This document shows positions 43,708 to 52,566 of a stretch of 64,000 bases of DNA, piece by piece. Source of the DNA: Methanoplanus limicola DSM 2279 (GTDB lineage: Archaea > Halobacteriota > Methanomicrobia > Methanomicrobiales > Methanomicrobiaceae); assembly GCF_000243255.1 (NCBI RefSeq), contig NZ_CM001436.1:408077-472076 (forward strand), written 5' to 3'. Positions within the stretch are counted from its first letter, which is position 1, and each line of letters begins with the position of its first letter. A program made the translations under genes and the position numbers. A model generated the notes under the pieces. That model searched no databases, had not been told where the DNA came from, and saw only the letters and a program-made list of their open reading frames with translations.

Positions 43708-45594
43708 CTACTGCTCTTTTCGGGCTTTTTTAAACTTCTGAAGCTCACCCTCTCTAAGCTCATTCCTCTTAATCTTACCGGAGAGAGTCTTTGGAAGCTC
43801 ATCAACAAAATCAATCAGCCGCGGATATTTGTACGGTGCAGTTATCCTCTTGACAAACTTCTGAATGTCCCTGACAAGTTCATCTCCCGGTTCAAAGCCT
43901 TCATTTAACACAACAAAAGCTTTGACAACCATACCCCTGATACGGTCAGGGGAACCGACAACAGCCGACTCCTTCACTGCCGGATGTTCAAGGAGAGCCG
44001 ACTCAACCTCAAAAGGTCCGATCCTGTAGCCGGAACTCTTAATGACATCATCATTTCTGCCGACAAACCAGAGATAGCCGTCATCATCCCTGTACGCCTT
44101 ATCTCCGGTATAATAAAATCCGTTCACAAAAGACTCGGCATTTGCCTCATCATTGTCAAGATACTCCACCAAAAGACCGACAGGCTTTGGATTCAGAGAT
44201 ATGGCAATCCTGCCTTCCTCATAATTACCAACCGGTTTTCCATCGTCATCATGAAGTTCGATATTCCACCCGGGAGAAGGTTTACCCATAGAACCCGGCT
44301 TATTCTCCATACACGCAAAGGATGCAATGGCACAGCATGTCTCGGTCTGACCGTATCCCTCGTGTATTGTGAGGCCCGTACCCTCCTGCCAGACCCTGAT
44401 AACTTCCGGATTTAAAGGTTCACCTGCACTGGTGCAGTGCCGGAGTTCAGAGAGATCGAACTTTGAGAGGTCCGCAAGTATGAGCATCCTGTATATAGTA
44501 GGCGGGCAGCAAAAGCTCGTAACCTCATATTTCTCAATAACAGGAAGAAGTTTTGTAGCCTCAAACTTACCCCTCACATCGATGATAAGAAGGCATGCCC
44601 CGGCAATCCACTGGCCGAATATCTTGCCCCACGCACATTTTGCCCACCCGGTGTCCGAAGATGTGAAATGAACGTCATTTGGTGTAAGATCATGCCACAG
44701 TTCCGCCGTAACCTTATGACCAAGGGGATAGCTGTTGTCATGAAGAACCATCTTTGCCTCACCTGTAGTTCCGGATGTGAAATAGATAAGCATTGGATCG
44801 TCAGAACGGGTTCTGTAATCAGCAGGCATACTGACAGATTTATGAGAAACAGGTGCAGGATAGAGAAGTTCAAACGGAAAGCTTGCCCAGCCCTCAAGTT
44901 CACCGTCTGCCAGAAATCTTGAACGGAGTGTAGGGCACTTGTCGCAGATCTCGTTTACCTTCGGTGCGTTCTCAAGATCAGTTATGACCATCCTGAACTT
45001 TCCGGCATTTATCCTGTACTTCAGGTCCTTTGGTGTAAGAAGGACAGGACAGGGGCATACAACAGCACCAAGTTTTATGATTGCAGTGACAAATATCCAC
45101 CATTCCGGAATCCTCGGGAGCATGATAAGAACACGGTCACCCTTATTGATATTATATTTAAGAAAGATATTTGCGGCCTGGTTGGAGAGGTTCTTCAGAT
45201 CCCTGAAAGAATACTTCTTCTCATGCCCTTCCTGGTCCACCCAGATCATTGCAAGCTTATTCCTGTCAGTCTCGGCCCAGTGATCGATTACATCATATCC
45301 AAAGTTGAAATATTCAGGGACCTCAATTTTATAATTTGCCTTTGTCTCATCATAATCCATCATATTATGAATTCCGGAAGTTTTTCTGTTTTTCCGGGAG
45401 TAGCTCTGTGATTCCGGATGTTTTTCACCGGACCTGGCCCTGGATACCTCGCTTTCCGATATTCTCCAGAGGCGTCCGACCTTCATACCCTTCATAGTGC
45501 CGTCCCTCAGCCAGGCATGAACAGTCCGCGCCTCCACTTTTAAATGGTCTGCAACCTCCTGCGGCGTATAGAATTTCTCATCATTGTAATCCAT
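43708..45594 (-). CDS. AMP-forming medium-chain acyl-CoA synthetase with N-terminal excisionase-type HTH
   Basis: I use ATG 45594; the frame is open to 45657. Residues 7-52 form an excisionase/MerR-like helix-turn-helix (YTPQEVADHLKVEARTVHAW, then MKVGRLWRISESEV). After a short basic linker comes an adenylate-forming ligase closely similar to the gene at 40015: YFTSGTTGEAKM, GYGQTE, YTGDKAYRDDDG, FVGRNDDVIKSSG and LSGKIKR. The two enzymes are paralogues, but their DNA-binding domains belong to different families. It should make acyl-CoA from short or medium acids; the HTH suggests control of its own or related genes. Length 628 residues. Confidence 0.85.
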   Translation of the reverse strand: MDYNDEKFYTPQEVADHLKVEARTVHAWLRDGTMKGMKVGRLWRISESEVSRARSGEKHPESQSYSRKNRKTSGIHNMMDYDETKANYKIEVPEYFNFGYDVIDHWAETDRNKLAMIWVDQEGHEKKYSFRDLKNLSNQAANIFLKYNINKGDRVLIMLPRIPEWWIFVTAIIKLGAVVCPCPVLLTPKDLKYRINAGKFRMVITDLENAPKVNEICDKCPTLRSRFLADGELEGWASFPFELLYPAPVSHKSVSMPADYRTRSDDPMLIYFTSGTTGEAKMVLHDNSYPLGHKVTAELWHDLTPNDVHFTSSDTGWAKCAWGKIFGQWIAGACLLIIDVRGKFEATKLLPVIEKYEVTSFCCPPTIYRMLILADLSKFDLSELRHCTSAGEPLNPEVIRVWQEGTGLTIHEGYGQTETCCAIASFACMENKPGSMGKPSPGWNIELHDDDGKPVGNYEEGRIAISLNPKPVGLLVEYLDNDEANAESFVNGFYYTGDKAYRDDDGYLWFVGRNDDVIKSSGYRIGPFEVESALLEHPAVKESAVVGSPDRIRGMVVKAFVVLNEGFEPGDELVRDIQKFVKRITAPYKYPRLIDFVDELPKTLSGKIKRNELREGELQKFKKARKEQ

Positions 45595-45636
45595 GTCATA
45601 AACATCTGCACCAATGTAATTTAATGTTTGTTTATG

Positions 45637-45653
45637 TATGTCGACCAGACATA
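45637..45653. promoter_or_regulatory. Inverted repeat upstream of the HTH-acyl-CoA synthetase
   Basis: TATGTC and GACATA form a perfect 6-bp inverted repeat with a 5-bp spacer, about 45 bases upstream of the start at 45594. A TATA-like ATTAAATTA lies between them and the gene. It is a candidate operator. The remaining gap to 45991 holds the TBP promoter and no gene. Confidence 0.4.
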
Positions 45654-45991
45654 TCAATGCAGAATCCCGGCTGACAAATATCAGTCCACTTAAGTATCAG
45701 TCTGCCGCAGGTCACCCGGATATAAGAATCAGGAACTCAAACGACATTGCCATAAACTGACAGAGCAACAAGACAGACATAAAAATACATTGTCACTCAT
45801 TTAAAACATCCGGAGATCACAAAAGAACACCACATATAACCGAAGAGCCAAAAAACCATAATCTCAGATAATATGTCATTTATCCGGCGATATTAAGCAG
45901 AAGCGGGGGACAGGCCGGCTGAGATGGCCACCCCATTTTTCCGGGTCAAAACAATTAATATTATGGTCTGATGCTTTCAATTGAGTAAGCA

Positions 45992-46546
45992 ATGGCTGAG
46001 AAGAGTTACGACTCACTTAAGATTGAAAATATTGTTGCGTCCGGAGAAATCGCAAAAGAGATGGATTTGCAGTCAATTTCAGAGAACATTGATAATTGTG
46101 AGCTTAATACAAAGAGATTTCCAGGGGCTGTATTAAGGATAACTGTGCCAAAGATTGCGGCTCTTTTGTTCTCCTCCGGAAAAGTTGTTCTGACAGGGAT
46201 AAGGAATAATGAAGACCTTGAAAAAGGGCTTGATATCATTATAAAATCACTGAAAGAGAACGGAGTAGATACATTTGACGTGCCCAATGTCAAGGTTACA
46301 AACATTGTATGCTCATATGACATGGGAAAACCGGTAAACCTGAACAGAATCGTTGTCACGCTGAACCTTGAGAACATTGAATATGAACCTGAACAGTTCC
46401 CCGGACTTGTTTACAGGATTGAAGAGCCAAAAATTGTTGCACTTATATTCTCATCCGGAAAGATAATCCTGACCGGCGGAAAGAATATGGAGGACATAAA
46501 GAGCGGCCTTGATGTTCTTGAATCAAAACTTGACAGCATAATGTAA
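45992..46546 (+). CDS. tbp: TATA-box-binding protein
   Basis: The 184-residue protein consists of two direct repeats of the TBP fold (about 7-92 and 98-184), with matching segments FPGAVLRITVPKIAALLFSS and FPGLVYRIEEPKIVALIFSS followed by GKVVLTG and GKIILTG. TBP recognises the TATA box and recruits TFB and RNA polymerase. The length is normal and no intein is present. A TATA-like AATTAATATTA lies about 35 bases before the start. Downstream lies an unusual heptamer array. Confidence 0.95.
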   Translation: MAEKSYDSLKIENIVASGEIAKEMDLQSISENIDNCELNTKRFPGAVLRITVPKIAALLFSSGKVVLTGIRNNEDLEKGLDIIIKSLKENGVDTFDVPNVKVTNIVCSYDMGKPVNLNRIVVTLNLENIEYEPEQFPGLVYRIEEPKIVALIFSSGKIILTGGKNMEDIKSGLDVLESKLDSIM

Positions 46547-46719
46547 TGAAGAAGACAAAACCAATAATTTTCTTAGATCAAAAACCTGCATAAGAGCAGG
46601 ACAATCGTACATTTTATTAAAATTCCGGAATAATACGGAATGATTTTAAAAGCTGCAGAAGCGCGGCTGTTCACTGTGACTTTTTTTTACACCACTGTAA
46701 CTCACAATTAATAATTTGT

Positions 46720-46915
46720 AATTCACAATTCACAATCCACAATCCACAATTCACAATTCACAATTCACAATTCACAATTCACAATTCACAATTCACAATT
46801 CACAATTCACAATTCACAATTCACAATTCACAATTCACAATTCACAATTCACAATTCACAATTCACAATTCACAATTCACAATTCACAATTCACAATTCA
46901 CAATTCACAATTCAC
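46720..46915. repeat. Heptamer tandem array, 28 units of AATTCAC
   Basis: The array is 196 bp long, exactly 28 units of 7 bp; units 3 and 4 read AATCCAC, and the rest appear perfect. It lies between the convergent tbp and lhr genes and stops 11 bp before the lhr stop codon. It has no spacers, so it is not CRISPR. Such a perfect array is likely to change length by slippage. The rest of the gap (46547-46719) contains a T run at 46680-46688, which could act as a terminator for tbp. Confidence 0.97.
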
Positions 46916-46926
46916 ATAAAAAAGGA

Positions 46927-49620
46927 TCACCAGAAGCGGTGTGTTCTGATGTAGTTACGCTCAGCCTTTAAAATTTCCCTGTAAAAGTCATCACCTTTCG
47001 CCATTGTGGCAATGATTCCTGAGGCAGTATCCGGGCCGACACCACGTGCGGCAAGTGCAGTCACAGCCGTTTTTCCGCTGGATAAAACGATATTTGCATT
47101 TCTGATCATTTTTATCTCAACCGCACGCTCCTCCTTACTCTTGTTCTTCTTCTTTGCTATTGCAATCTGGTCATCCTCATACGGCTTTAATGCGGCAATA
47201 AGCCTTGCGCCGCAGAGAGGACAGACGATATCGTCAGGCACACGCCCGACAACGGTTTTACTCTTCCACTTCCGGCAGTTCATGCAGAATAGCAGGATGC
47301 TGTCATTCTCAATCCTCTTCTTTATAGTGCTGATGACCGCATGATCAGTTGATGGGGGCGGGATGAGATCACGCGAAGAGGTTATGCCCTCACTTCCGAT
47401 GGCGCTTATCGGGGCGATGGTGACACCTGTTTCTCCGGACTGAACCCGTCTGGCAATCTCAGCCGCCTTTTCCACGTCCATCTTTAAAGAGAACAGCTCA
47501 CGGAATGCCTCATCCGAGATGACAGTCTTATCAAAGAGATCCATAAGGCGATGTATGCTTATCTTCTCATAATCCGCGTCCGCATCTATAGCACCGAATT
47601 TTTTGGCAATCTGAACCAGCTTCCACTTAAAGAGGGAGGAACGTTTCAGGGAGAGTGAGAGAATGCCCTGTATATGAGCAGGTTCAAGGTTTTTTAAGGC
47701 CTCCATAACTGCCGTGGCAGTGATCTCTTTTGGCAGCCGGAAAGTCACCCTGTAGGCATCAACCTCAATGCCGACTGAAGAGCCGGACCTTGCCGAAAGG
47801 AGAACAGAGACCGCCCTTCCAAGCGCCTCATTTGCCTTATGACCGCCGCAGACATTCATAACAACACCTTCGTCAAAATGCTCAAGAACAATCAGATTAT
47901 CTGAGGGAACAGGCGATCCTGCATGATCCATGCCGTCCATAAAACTCTCTGCAAAAGATATGGAAGCACCATCTGAGAGATAATCAGAGAAATTCCTCGT
48001 CCGCCTGAGCCTGCCGGTTTCCCGGGCAATCCCGTAAGGAACGGGGATCTGCTCACCTTCCCAGGACGGGAGTTCTCCTTTAAGTTTATGCGCAGGCTCA
48101 ACCTTAATCATCCCGTCCTCAAGTACTATGACCTGCCACAACTGCCCCTTTGTGATGAAGACCGCCCCTGTGTATATGAAGCTTACAACAAAGGACTCAT
48201 CAAGTGTCCCGACTATTCTTCTTGAGACGATGTCATAGACCTTCACCTTCTTCTCGTCATGGATCATTGAGAGATTCTGATAGAGGTATTTTCTGCACCG
48301 CCCTGTCCTCGCAACCATTCCCCCTTCAGGCCATATCAGGCGGTGCTCTGCCATCTGTAAAATAACCCTCTCAATGAGTCCGCCGGCATCCTGAAAGCAG
48401 GCAGAACCTGTGATGATCTCTTTCAGCCTCAGAACGCTGATTTCACCATATTCCACCGCAATTGCGGCAATCTGGTTGGCAAGCACATCCGAGGCATTCC
48501 TTGAGAGCAGAAGGTCCTCACACTCATTCTGAAGAGCACGGGTTGCTATTACACCGGATTCAAGGAGGTCGTCAAACCCTGTCGCAAGAATTGTCCCGTA
48601 TGACATAGTATCGAGCCTGTGCCCGGCGCGTCCGACCCTCTGAAGAAGCCTTGAGATCTCTCTTGGAGAGCCGAACTGAATAACATGGCTGATATGGCCG
48701 ATATCAAGCCCAAGCTCCATTGAGGAGGTGCATATGAGCGCTTTTAACTTTCCCTCCTTAAACCTGTCCTCAGCCTCAATCCTGACCTCCCTTGAGAGTG
48801 AACCATGATGGACATCGACATCACCACGCCCGAAGAGTTCATGACCGAGCGCCTCCGCAGTGACCCTTGTATTAACAAAGACAAGGGTCGAGTCCTCCCT
48901 CTCAATTGCCTTTTCCACAGCCTTTGACTGACTGGTAAAGCTCCCGCCGGCGTACCTCACATCAATTGAGAGCGATGGTGCGGCGGGGATATTTACAATC
49001 TCACAGGGCCGGTTTCCGGTCAGAAACGACGCAACATCACCCGGATTTCCAACAGTCGCAGACAGCCCGATCCTCTGAAAGTTCCCTGCATAGGGAATAA
49101 GCCTCTCAAGGGCGACTGATAACTGTGCACCGCGTTTGTTCCCCGCAAGTTCGTGTATCTCGTCAATGATTACATAACGGACATTTTTAAGGTGCTCACG
49201 GAGATTTTTGCCCATAAAAAGAGCCTGAAGGGTTTCAGGAGTCGTTATCAGAAGGTCGGGCGGTTTTTTTGACTGCTTTGTCCGTTCACTTGTGCTGGTA
49301 TCGCCATGCCTGACACCAACAGTCAGGCCGAGTTCACTGCACCACCACTCAAGCCTGAAGAGGATATCACGGTTCAGTGAACGGAGAGGCGTTATGTATA
49401 TAGCCTTAAAGCCGCCTCCACCAGTATGCAGAAGACTGCTGAATACAGGCAGCATTGCACTCTCTGTCTTGCCTGTGCCTGTCGGGGCAATGCACAGAGT
49501 ATGATTTCCGGCAGAGATCGGAGGGATTGCCTTCTCCTGTGTATCTGACAGAGTATCAAATCCCCTCTTTACAAGGAGCTCAGCAATATTTCTATCAATA
49601 AGATCAGATGCCTCTCCCAT
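46927..49620 (-). CDS. lhr: Lhr-type ATP-dependent helicase
   Basis: The 897-residue protein has motif I APTGTGKTESA (45-55), motif II DEIH (153-156), motif III SATVGN, motif V SSMELGLDIGHI and motif VI QRVGRAGHRLD, followed by the Lhr core C-terminal domain. A zinc ribbon (CMNCRKWKS..CPLCGARL) lies near residues 780-805, and a helix-hairpin-helix-like segment (ALAARGVGPDTASGII) near the end. Lhr translocates on single-stranded DNA and takes part in repair. The gene overlaps the phosphoesterase gene upstream by 17 bp, so both form an operon. The product length is normal for the archaeal Lhr core. Confidence 0.9.
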   Translation of the reverse strand: MGEASDLIDRNIAELLVKRGFDTLSDTQEKAIPPISAGNHTLCIAPTGTGKTESAMLPVFSSLLHTGGGGFKAIYITPLRSLNRDILFRLEWWCSELGLTVGVRHGDTSTSERTKQSKKPPDLLITTPETLQALFMGKNLREHLKNVRYVIIDEIHELAGNKRGAQLSVALERLIPYAGNFQRIGLSATVGNPGDVASFLTGNRPCEIVNIPAAPSLSIDVRYAGGSFTSQSKAVEKAIEREDSTLVFVNTRVTAEALGHELFGRGDVDVHHGSLSREVRIEAEDRFKEGKLKALICTSSMELGLDIGHISHVIQFGSPREISRLLQRVGRAGHRLDTMSYGTILATGFDDLLESGVIATRALQNECEDLLLSRNASDVLANQIAAIAVEYGEISVLRLKEIITGSACFQDAGGLIERVILQMAEHRLIWPEGGMVARTGRCRKYLYQNLSMIHDEKKVKVYDIVSRRIVGTLDESFVVSFIYTGAVFITKGQLWQVIVLEDGMIKVEPAHKLKGELPSWEGEQIPVPYGIARETGRLRRTRNFSDYLSDGASISFAESFMDGMDHAGSPVPSDNLIVLEHFDEGVVMNVCGGHKANEALGRAVSVLLSARSGSSVGIEVDAYRVTFRLPKEITATAVMEALKNLEPAHIQGILSLSLKRSSLFKWKLVQIAKKFGAIDADADYEKISIHRLMDLFDKTVISDEAFRELFSLKMDVEKAAEIARRVQSGETGVTIAPISAIGSEGITSSRDLIPPPSTDHAVISTIKKRIENDSILLFCMNCRKWKSKTVVGRVPDDIVCPLCGARLIAALKPYEDDQIAIAKKKNKSKEERAVEIKMIRNANIVLSSGKTAVTALAARGVGPDTASGIIATMAKGDDFYREILKAERNYIRTHRFW

Positions 49621-50362
49621 CCCCTATCTCCTCAACTGTTCCAAGATATGTTCCGTCTGCAAGAAAAACTTCCGCAGTATCCGGGTCAACAGCCCTTGAG
49701 AAAGGGCCAAGTCCGCTCTTTGAAAGGCAGCTTACATCCATTCCGCCCGCAAGCTCAAAGAATGCCGGAACAAAGAGAACCCTCGTTCTGCCCTCAGGAG
49801 CACCCCCATCCAAAGAAAGCTGTCTGTTGTCTGTTTCATTCAGGAGATAGGCAGGGCCGGCACGGAGTGAGCAGCCGACCTGATCATAGAGGTATGCAAC
49901 CGGATGGTGATGCCCGACCAGAATAAGACCGCCAAGAAGGGCAGGGTCGGGATATGTGTGGCCATGAAGATACCCTGTGCCGTCAATCACAACACCATTT
50001 TTAGGCAGTATCTCTTCAGGTTCCAGAAATCTCTCAATGCCAGCGTCATGATTTCCCGGAGTGAGCCGTATTACAGTTCTTCTGCGCAGGCCGGAGATTA
50101 TCTTTGGCAGTTCAAAGTATTCCTGCTTCGTTGTCAGGGGAACCGACTGCTTGAAATCGCCGAGAAGCAGGAGCAGGTCAGGATCGGATGAGTCAATACA
50201 GTTGTAAAGCCTCTCAAGACGGCCCTCAGAGCCGCTTTTTATATAAACACCCCTCCGTGCAAGTTCCGCCTCAGCCCCGAAATGCGTGTCGGCAACAACC
50301 AGAACACGCATCCTGTTCTCAACGAGAACAGCCGGCCCTTCAGGCATGAAATGGGGTATCAT
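49604..50362 (-). CDS. Metallophosphoesterase associated with Lhr
   Basis: The 252-residue protein has calcineurin-type motifs: VVADTHFG (about 21-28), LLGDFKQ (about 66), TPGNHDAG (about 100), and the histidines of LHGHTY and VGHHHP further on. It is of the type that occurs with Lhr helicases and DNA ligases in a DNA-damage response set. It overlaps lhr by 17 bp and precedes it in the operon. The likely substrate is a nucleic acid or nucleotide phosphodiester. Confidence 0.85.
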   Translation of the reverse strand: MIPHFMPEGPAVLVENRMRVLVVADTHFGAEAELARRGVYIKSGSEGRLERLYNCIDSSDPDLLLLLGDFKQSVPLTTKQEYFELPKIISGLRRRTVIRLTPGNHDAGIERFLEPEEILPKNGVVIDGTGYLHGHTYPDPALLGGLILVGHHHPVAYLYDQVGCSLRAGPAYLLNETDNRQLSLDGGAPEGRTRVLFVPAFFELAGGMDVSCLSKSGLGPFSRAVDPDTAEVFLADGTYLGTVEEIGDGRGI

Positions 50363-50446
50363 GCATATCCCCCCTTGCAGTAAGACATAATTGCCTGCCC
50401 GGAATTCAGCATTACAATCACCACCAGACCTCCGGAAACCATAATT

Positions 50447-51202
50447 TCAGAGCAGTTTCAGATAACCGCCGGGCGGCATATAGCAGTCGCCCTCTTCAAG
50501 CATCTCTACAAGAATGGATTTTGTCTTCTCATCCGGAATTCCGGCAGACCTGCACTTCTCAAACAGTTCATCCATTAAAATTCCCTTCTTCCCACTTCCT
50601 GATTCTATAATCGGGATTATGACCCCGTCCCTCAGGGAGTCATCATCTGTAACAGAAGACTGTGCGGATGCACCATCAGCACTGCCGCCGGAAGGTGGTG
50701 CAGTTTTGGAACTGCCAGTCTCCTTAACTGTGTCAAGTATAAGTTTTGCCGAATTTAAAACCGGAATTATATCCCCGGATACCGGCTTTCCGGAGCCCTT
50801 AATTCTCTGCACAGTTCTCTTTGCAGTCTCTGTCACCAGAATATCCCTCACTCCGGAAGATATCTCTTTAACGGTATATGGTATAACAAGAGGACGCAGG
50901 CTGCCCTCGTAATATCCGGATGAGAGCGTGCCATATACCGAAATGAATGACGGGACCTTCAGGGAGAGCATCCCCTCTGCCATAGGGGAATTTTCCTGTG
51001 CGCTCACAATGAAAACCCCGGTTGCATCCGCAACCCTCATAAAAACCCTCTTCTGCATTTTATTCAAAGACCGCTCCGTCAGTGCACCGGATATGAATAC
51101 ATCACCCACAGGTTTTTTTCCGGACGGGATTTTCATAGCCCTCCCCTCCACAGAGACCTTTTCAAATTCACACGCAAACATATATTCAGGCGGTTCTGGC
51201 AT
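50447..51202 (-). CDS. RPA-associated OB-fold protein
   Basis: I use ATG 51202 instead of the longer frame (to 51283), because the conserved family pattern starts there (PEPPEYMFACEFEKVSVEG). The 251-residue product has an N-terminal OB-fold region (residues 25-115, GDVFISGALTER, MRVADATGVFIVSA), a Ser/Gly/Ala linker at about 165-195 and a C-terminal winged-helix-like domain (GILMDELFEKCRSAGIPDEK). This resembles the archaeal RPA-associated protein (COG3390). It should work with the single-strand DNA-binding protein in replication or repair. It is divergent from rfcS. Confidence 0.75.
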   Translation of the reverse strand: MPEPPEYMFACEFEKVSVEGRAMKIPSGKKPVGDVFISGALTERSLNKMQKRVFMRVADATGVFIVSAQENSPMAEGMLSLKVPSFISVYGTLSSGYYEGSLRPLVIPYTVKEISSGVRDILVTETAKRTVQRIKGSGKPVSGDIIPVLNSAKLILDTVKETGSSKTAPPSGGSADGASAQSSVTDDDSLRDGVIIPIIESGSGKKGILMDELFEKCRSAGIPDEKTKSILVEMLEEGDCYMPPGGYLKLL

Positions 51203-51336
51203 AATTATCCATCCATAATCAGTATGGTGCAGCGCACCCGTAATGCCCCGGCTCATATTTCCGGGTGAATTACTTAAAGCCACATACTGAAAAATTATTT
51301 ACTGAATAATAATTAGTTCTTCAGGGACAAATATAG

Positions 51337-51464
51337 TATAATGCAAAACTTTCCGGGATTATCCGGAAAGTCTGCTTAGTACTATGTAGTGCCACAAGAG
51401 TGCACGTTTTGTAATCATCTCCGTTTCACTCCGATGATTAAAAAACGTCAGGTTTTGCACTATA
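51337..51464. repeat. Compact hairpin-rich element between the RPA-associated gene and rfcS
   Basis: Outer arms TATAATGCAAAAC (51337-51349) and GTTTTGCACTATA (51452-51464) are inverted repeats with one mismatch. Inside are a perfect 8-bp hairpin (CTTTCCGG/CCGGAAAG, 51349-51370) and a 16-bp stem with one mismatch and a 13-base loop (51404-51448). The nested layout fits a miniature inverted-repeat element or a structured RNA. It ends 76 bp before the rfcS start. No coding frame fits. Confidence 0.6.
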
Positions 51465-51540
51465 ATTCTTACAGCATAGCAAAAACTTAGAACCGGCAGA
51501 CGGACTAAGATAATATAAACCAAATACGGAAGTCTGACGC

Positions 51541-52518
51541 ATGGATGAATCAAATACAATCTGGATAGAGAAATACAGGCCCAAAAGACTTGACGATGTC
51601 GTTGGCCAGAAAGAGATAGTCTCACGCCTCAAATCCTACGTGAAAACAAAAAGCCTGCCACACCTCCTCTTCACAGGGACAGCCGGAATTGGCAAGACCA
51701 CCTCGGCTGTGGCACTTGCAAAGGAATTCTACGGAGAGCACTGGAATGTCAATTTCAGGGAGATGAACGCCTCGGACGAGAGGGGAATAGATGTTGTCAG
51801 AAATCAGATCAAGCAGTTTGCAAGAACAGCCCCGATAGGAGGCGCAGAGTTTAAGATACTCTTCCTTGACGAGGCTGACGCACTGACAAATGATGCACAG
51901 GCAGCACTCAGAAGGACGATGGAGAATTATGCAAGAACATGCCGCTTTATTCTCTCATGCAACTATTCATCCAAAATAATCGACCCGATACAGTCCCGGT
52001 GCGCAATATACCGGTTCAGACCACTTGACCGGGAAGCAATAACTGAAGAACTGATGCACATAGCCGAAAATGAAGGTCTGACACTCTCAGAAGACGCGAT
52101 TAGCGCGATAATCTATGTCTCAGCCGGAGATATGAGAAAGGCCATCAATGCGCTCCAGGGTGCGGCAATAATAGACCCGGAGATCAAAGAGGAGATGATC
52201 TTTGAGATAACATCGACTGCAAAGCCGGATGAGATTCTGGAATTACTTGAAATTATAATTGAAGCTGACTTTGACGGAGCCGGGCATAAACTGGATGAAC
52301 TGACAGTAAAGAGAGGTATTGCACCAAACGAGCTGATAAACCAGCTATACCGGACCATTGTCAGCCATAAGACAATCGGACGTGAGCTTAAGCTTGAGAT
52401 GATCTCGCACCTTGGTGAGACAGATTTCAGGATAAGCGAGGGATCAGACCCGGGAATACAGATGGAAGCCCTCATTGCCAGATCAGTAATAAGTGCAAGA
52501 AAATGCGCCGGTAACTGA
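51541..52518 (+). CDS. rfcS: Replication factor C small subunit
   Basis: The 325-residue protein has the RFC boxes: [17 protein letters not shown] at the start, Walker A GTAGIGKT (46-53), Walker B LDEAD (109-113), the SRC arginine finger (152-154) and RKAINALQG. It loads the PCNA sliding clamp. No intein interrupts it. TATA-like ATAATATAAA lies about 26 bases before the ATG, which suggests a leaderless transcript. It is followed by mcm after 48 bp, so the two replication genes may be co-transcribed. Confidence 0.95.
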   Translation: MDESNTIWIEKYRPKRLDDVVGQKEIVSRLKSYVKTKSLPHLLFTGTAGIGKTTSAVALAKEFYGEHWNVNFREMNASDERGIDVVRNQIKQFARTAPIGGAEFKILFLDEADALTNDAQAALRRTMENYARTCRFILSCNYSSKIIDPIQSRCAIYRFRPLDREAITEELMHIAENEGLTLSEDAISAIIYVSAGDMRKAINALQGAAIIDPEIKEEMIFEITSTAKPDEILELLEIIIEADFDGAGHKLDELTVKRGIAPNELINQLYRTIVSHKTIGRELKLEMISHLGETDFRISEGSDPGIQMEALIARSVISARKCAGN

Positions 52519-52566
52519 ACTTTAAACAGAGATTATTCAGCATATCTATAGTAAGGGAGAATTTTT

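Noticed and set aside
43537-43908. 123-codon frame overlapping the end of the second acyl-CoA synthetase
   Set aside because: More than half of it is antisense to a well-supported coding region and it has no motif.
46720-46915. CRISPR array
   Set aside because: The unit is 7 bp and directly tandem, without spacers, and no cas genes are near.
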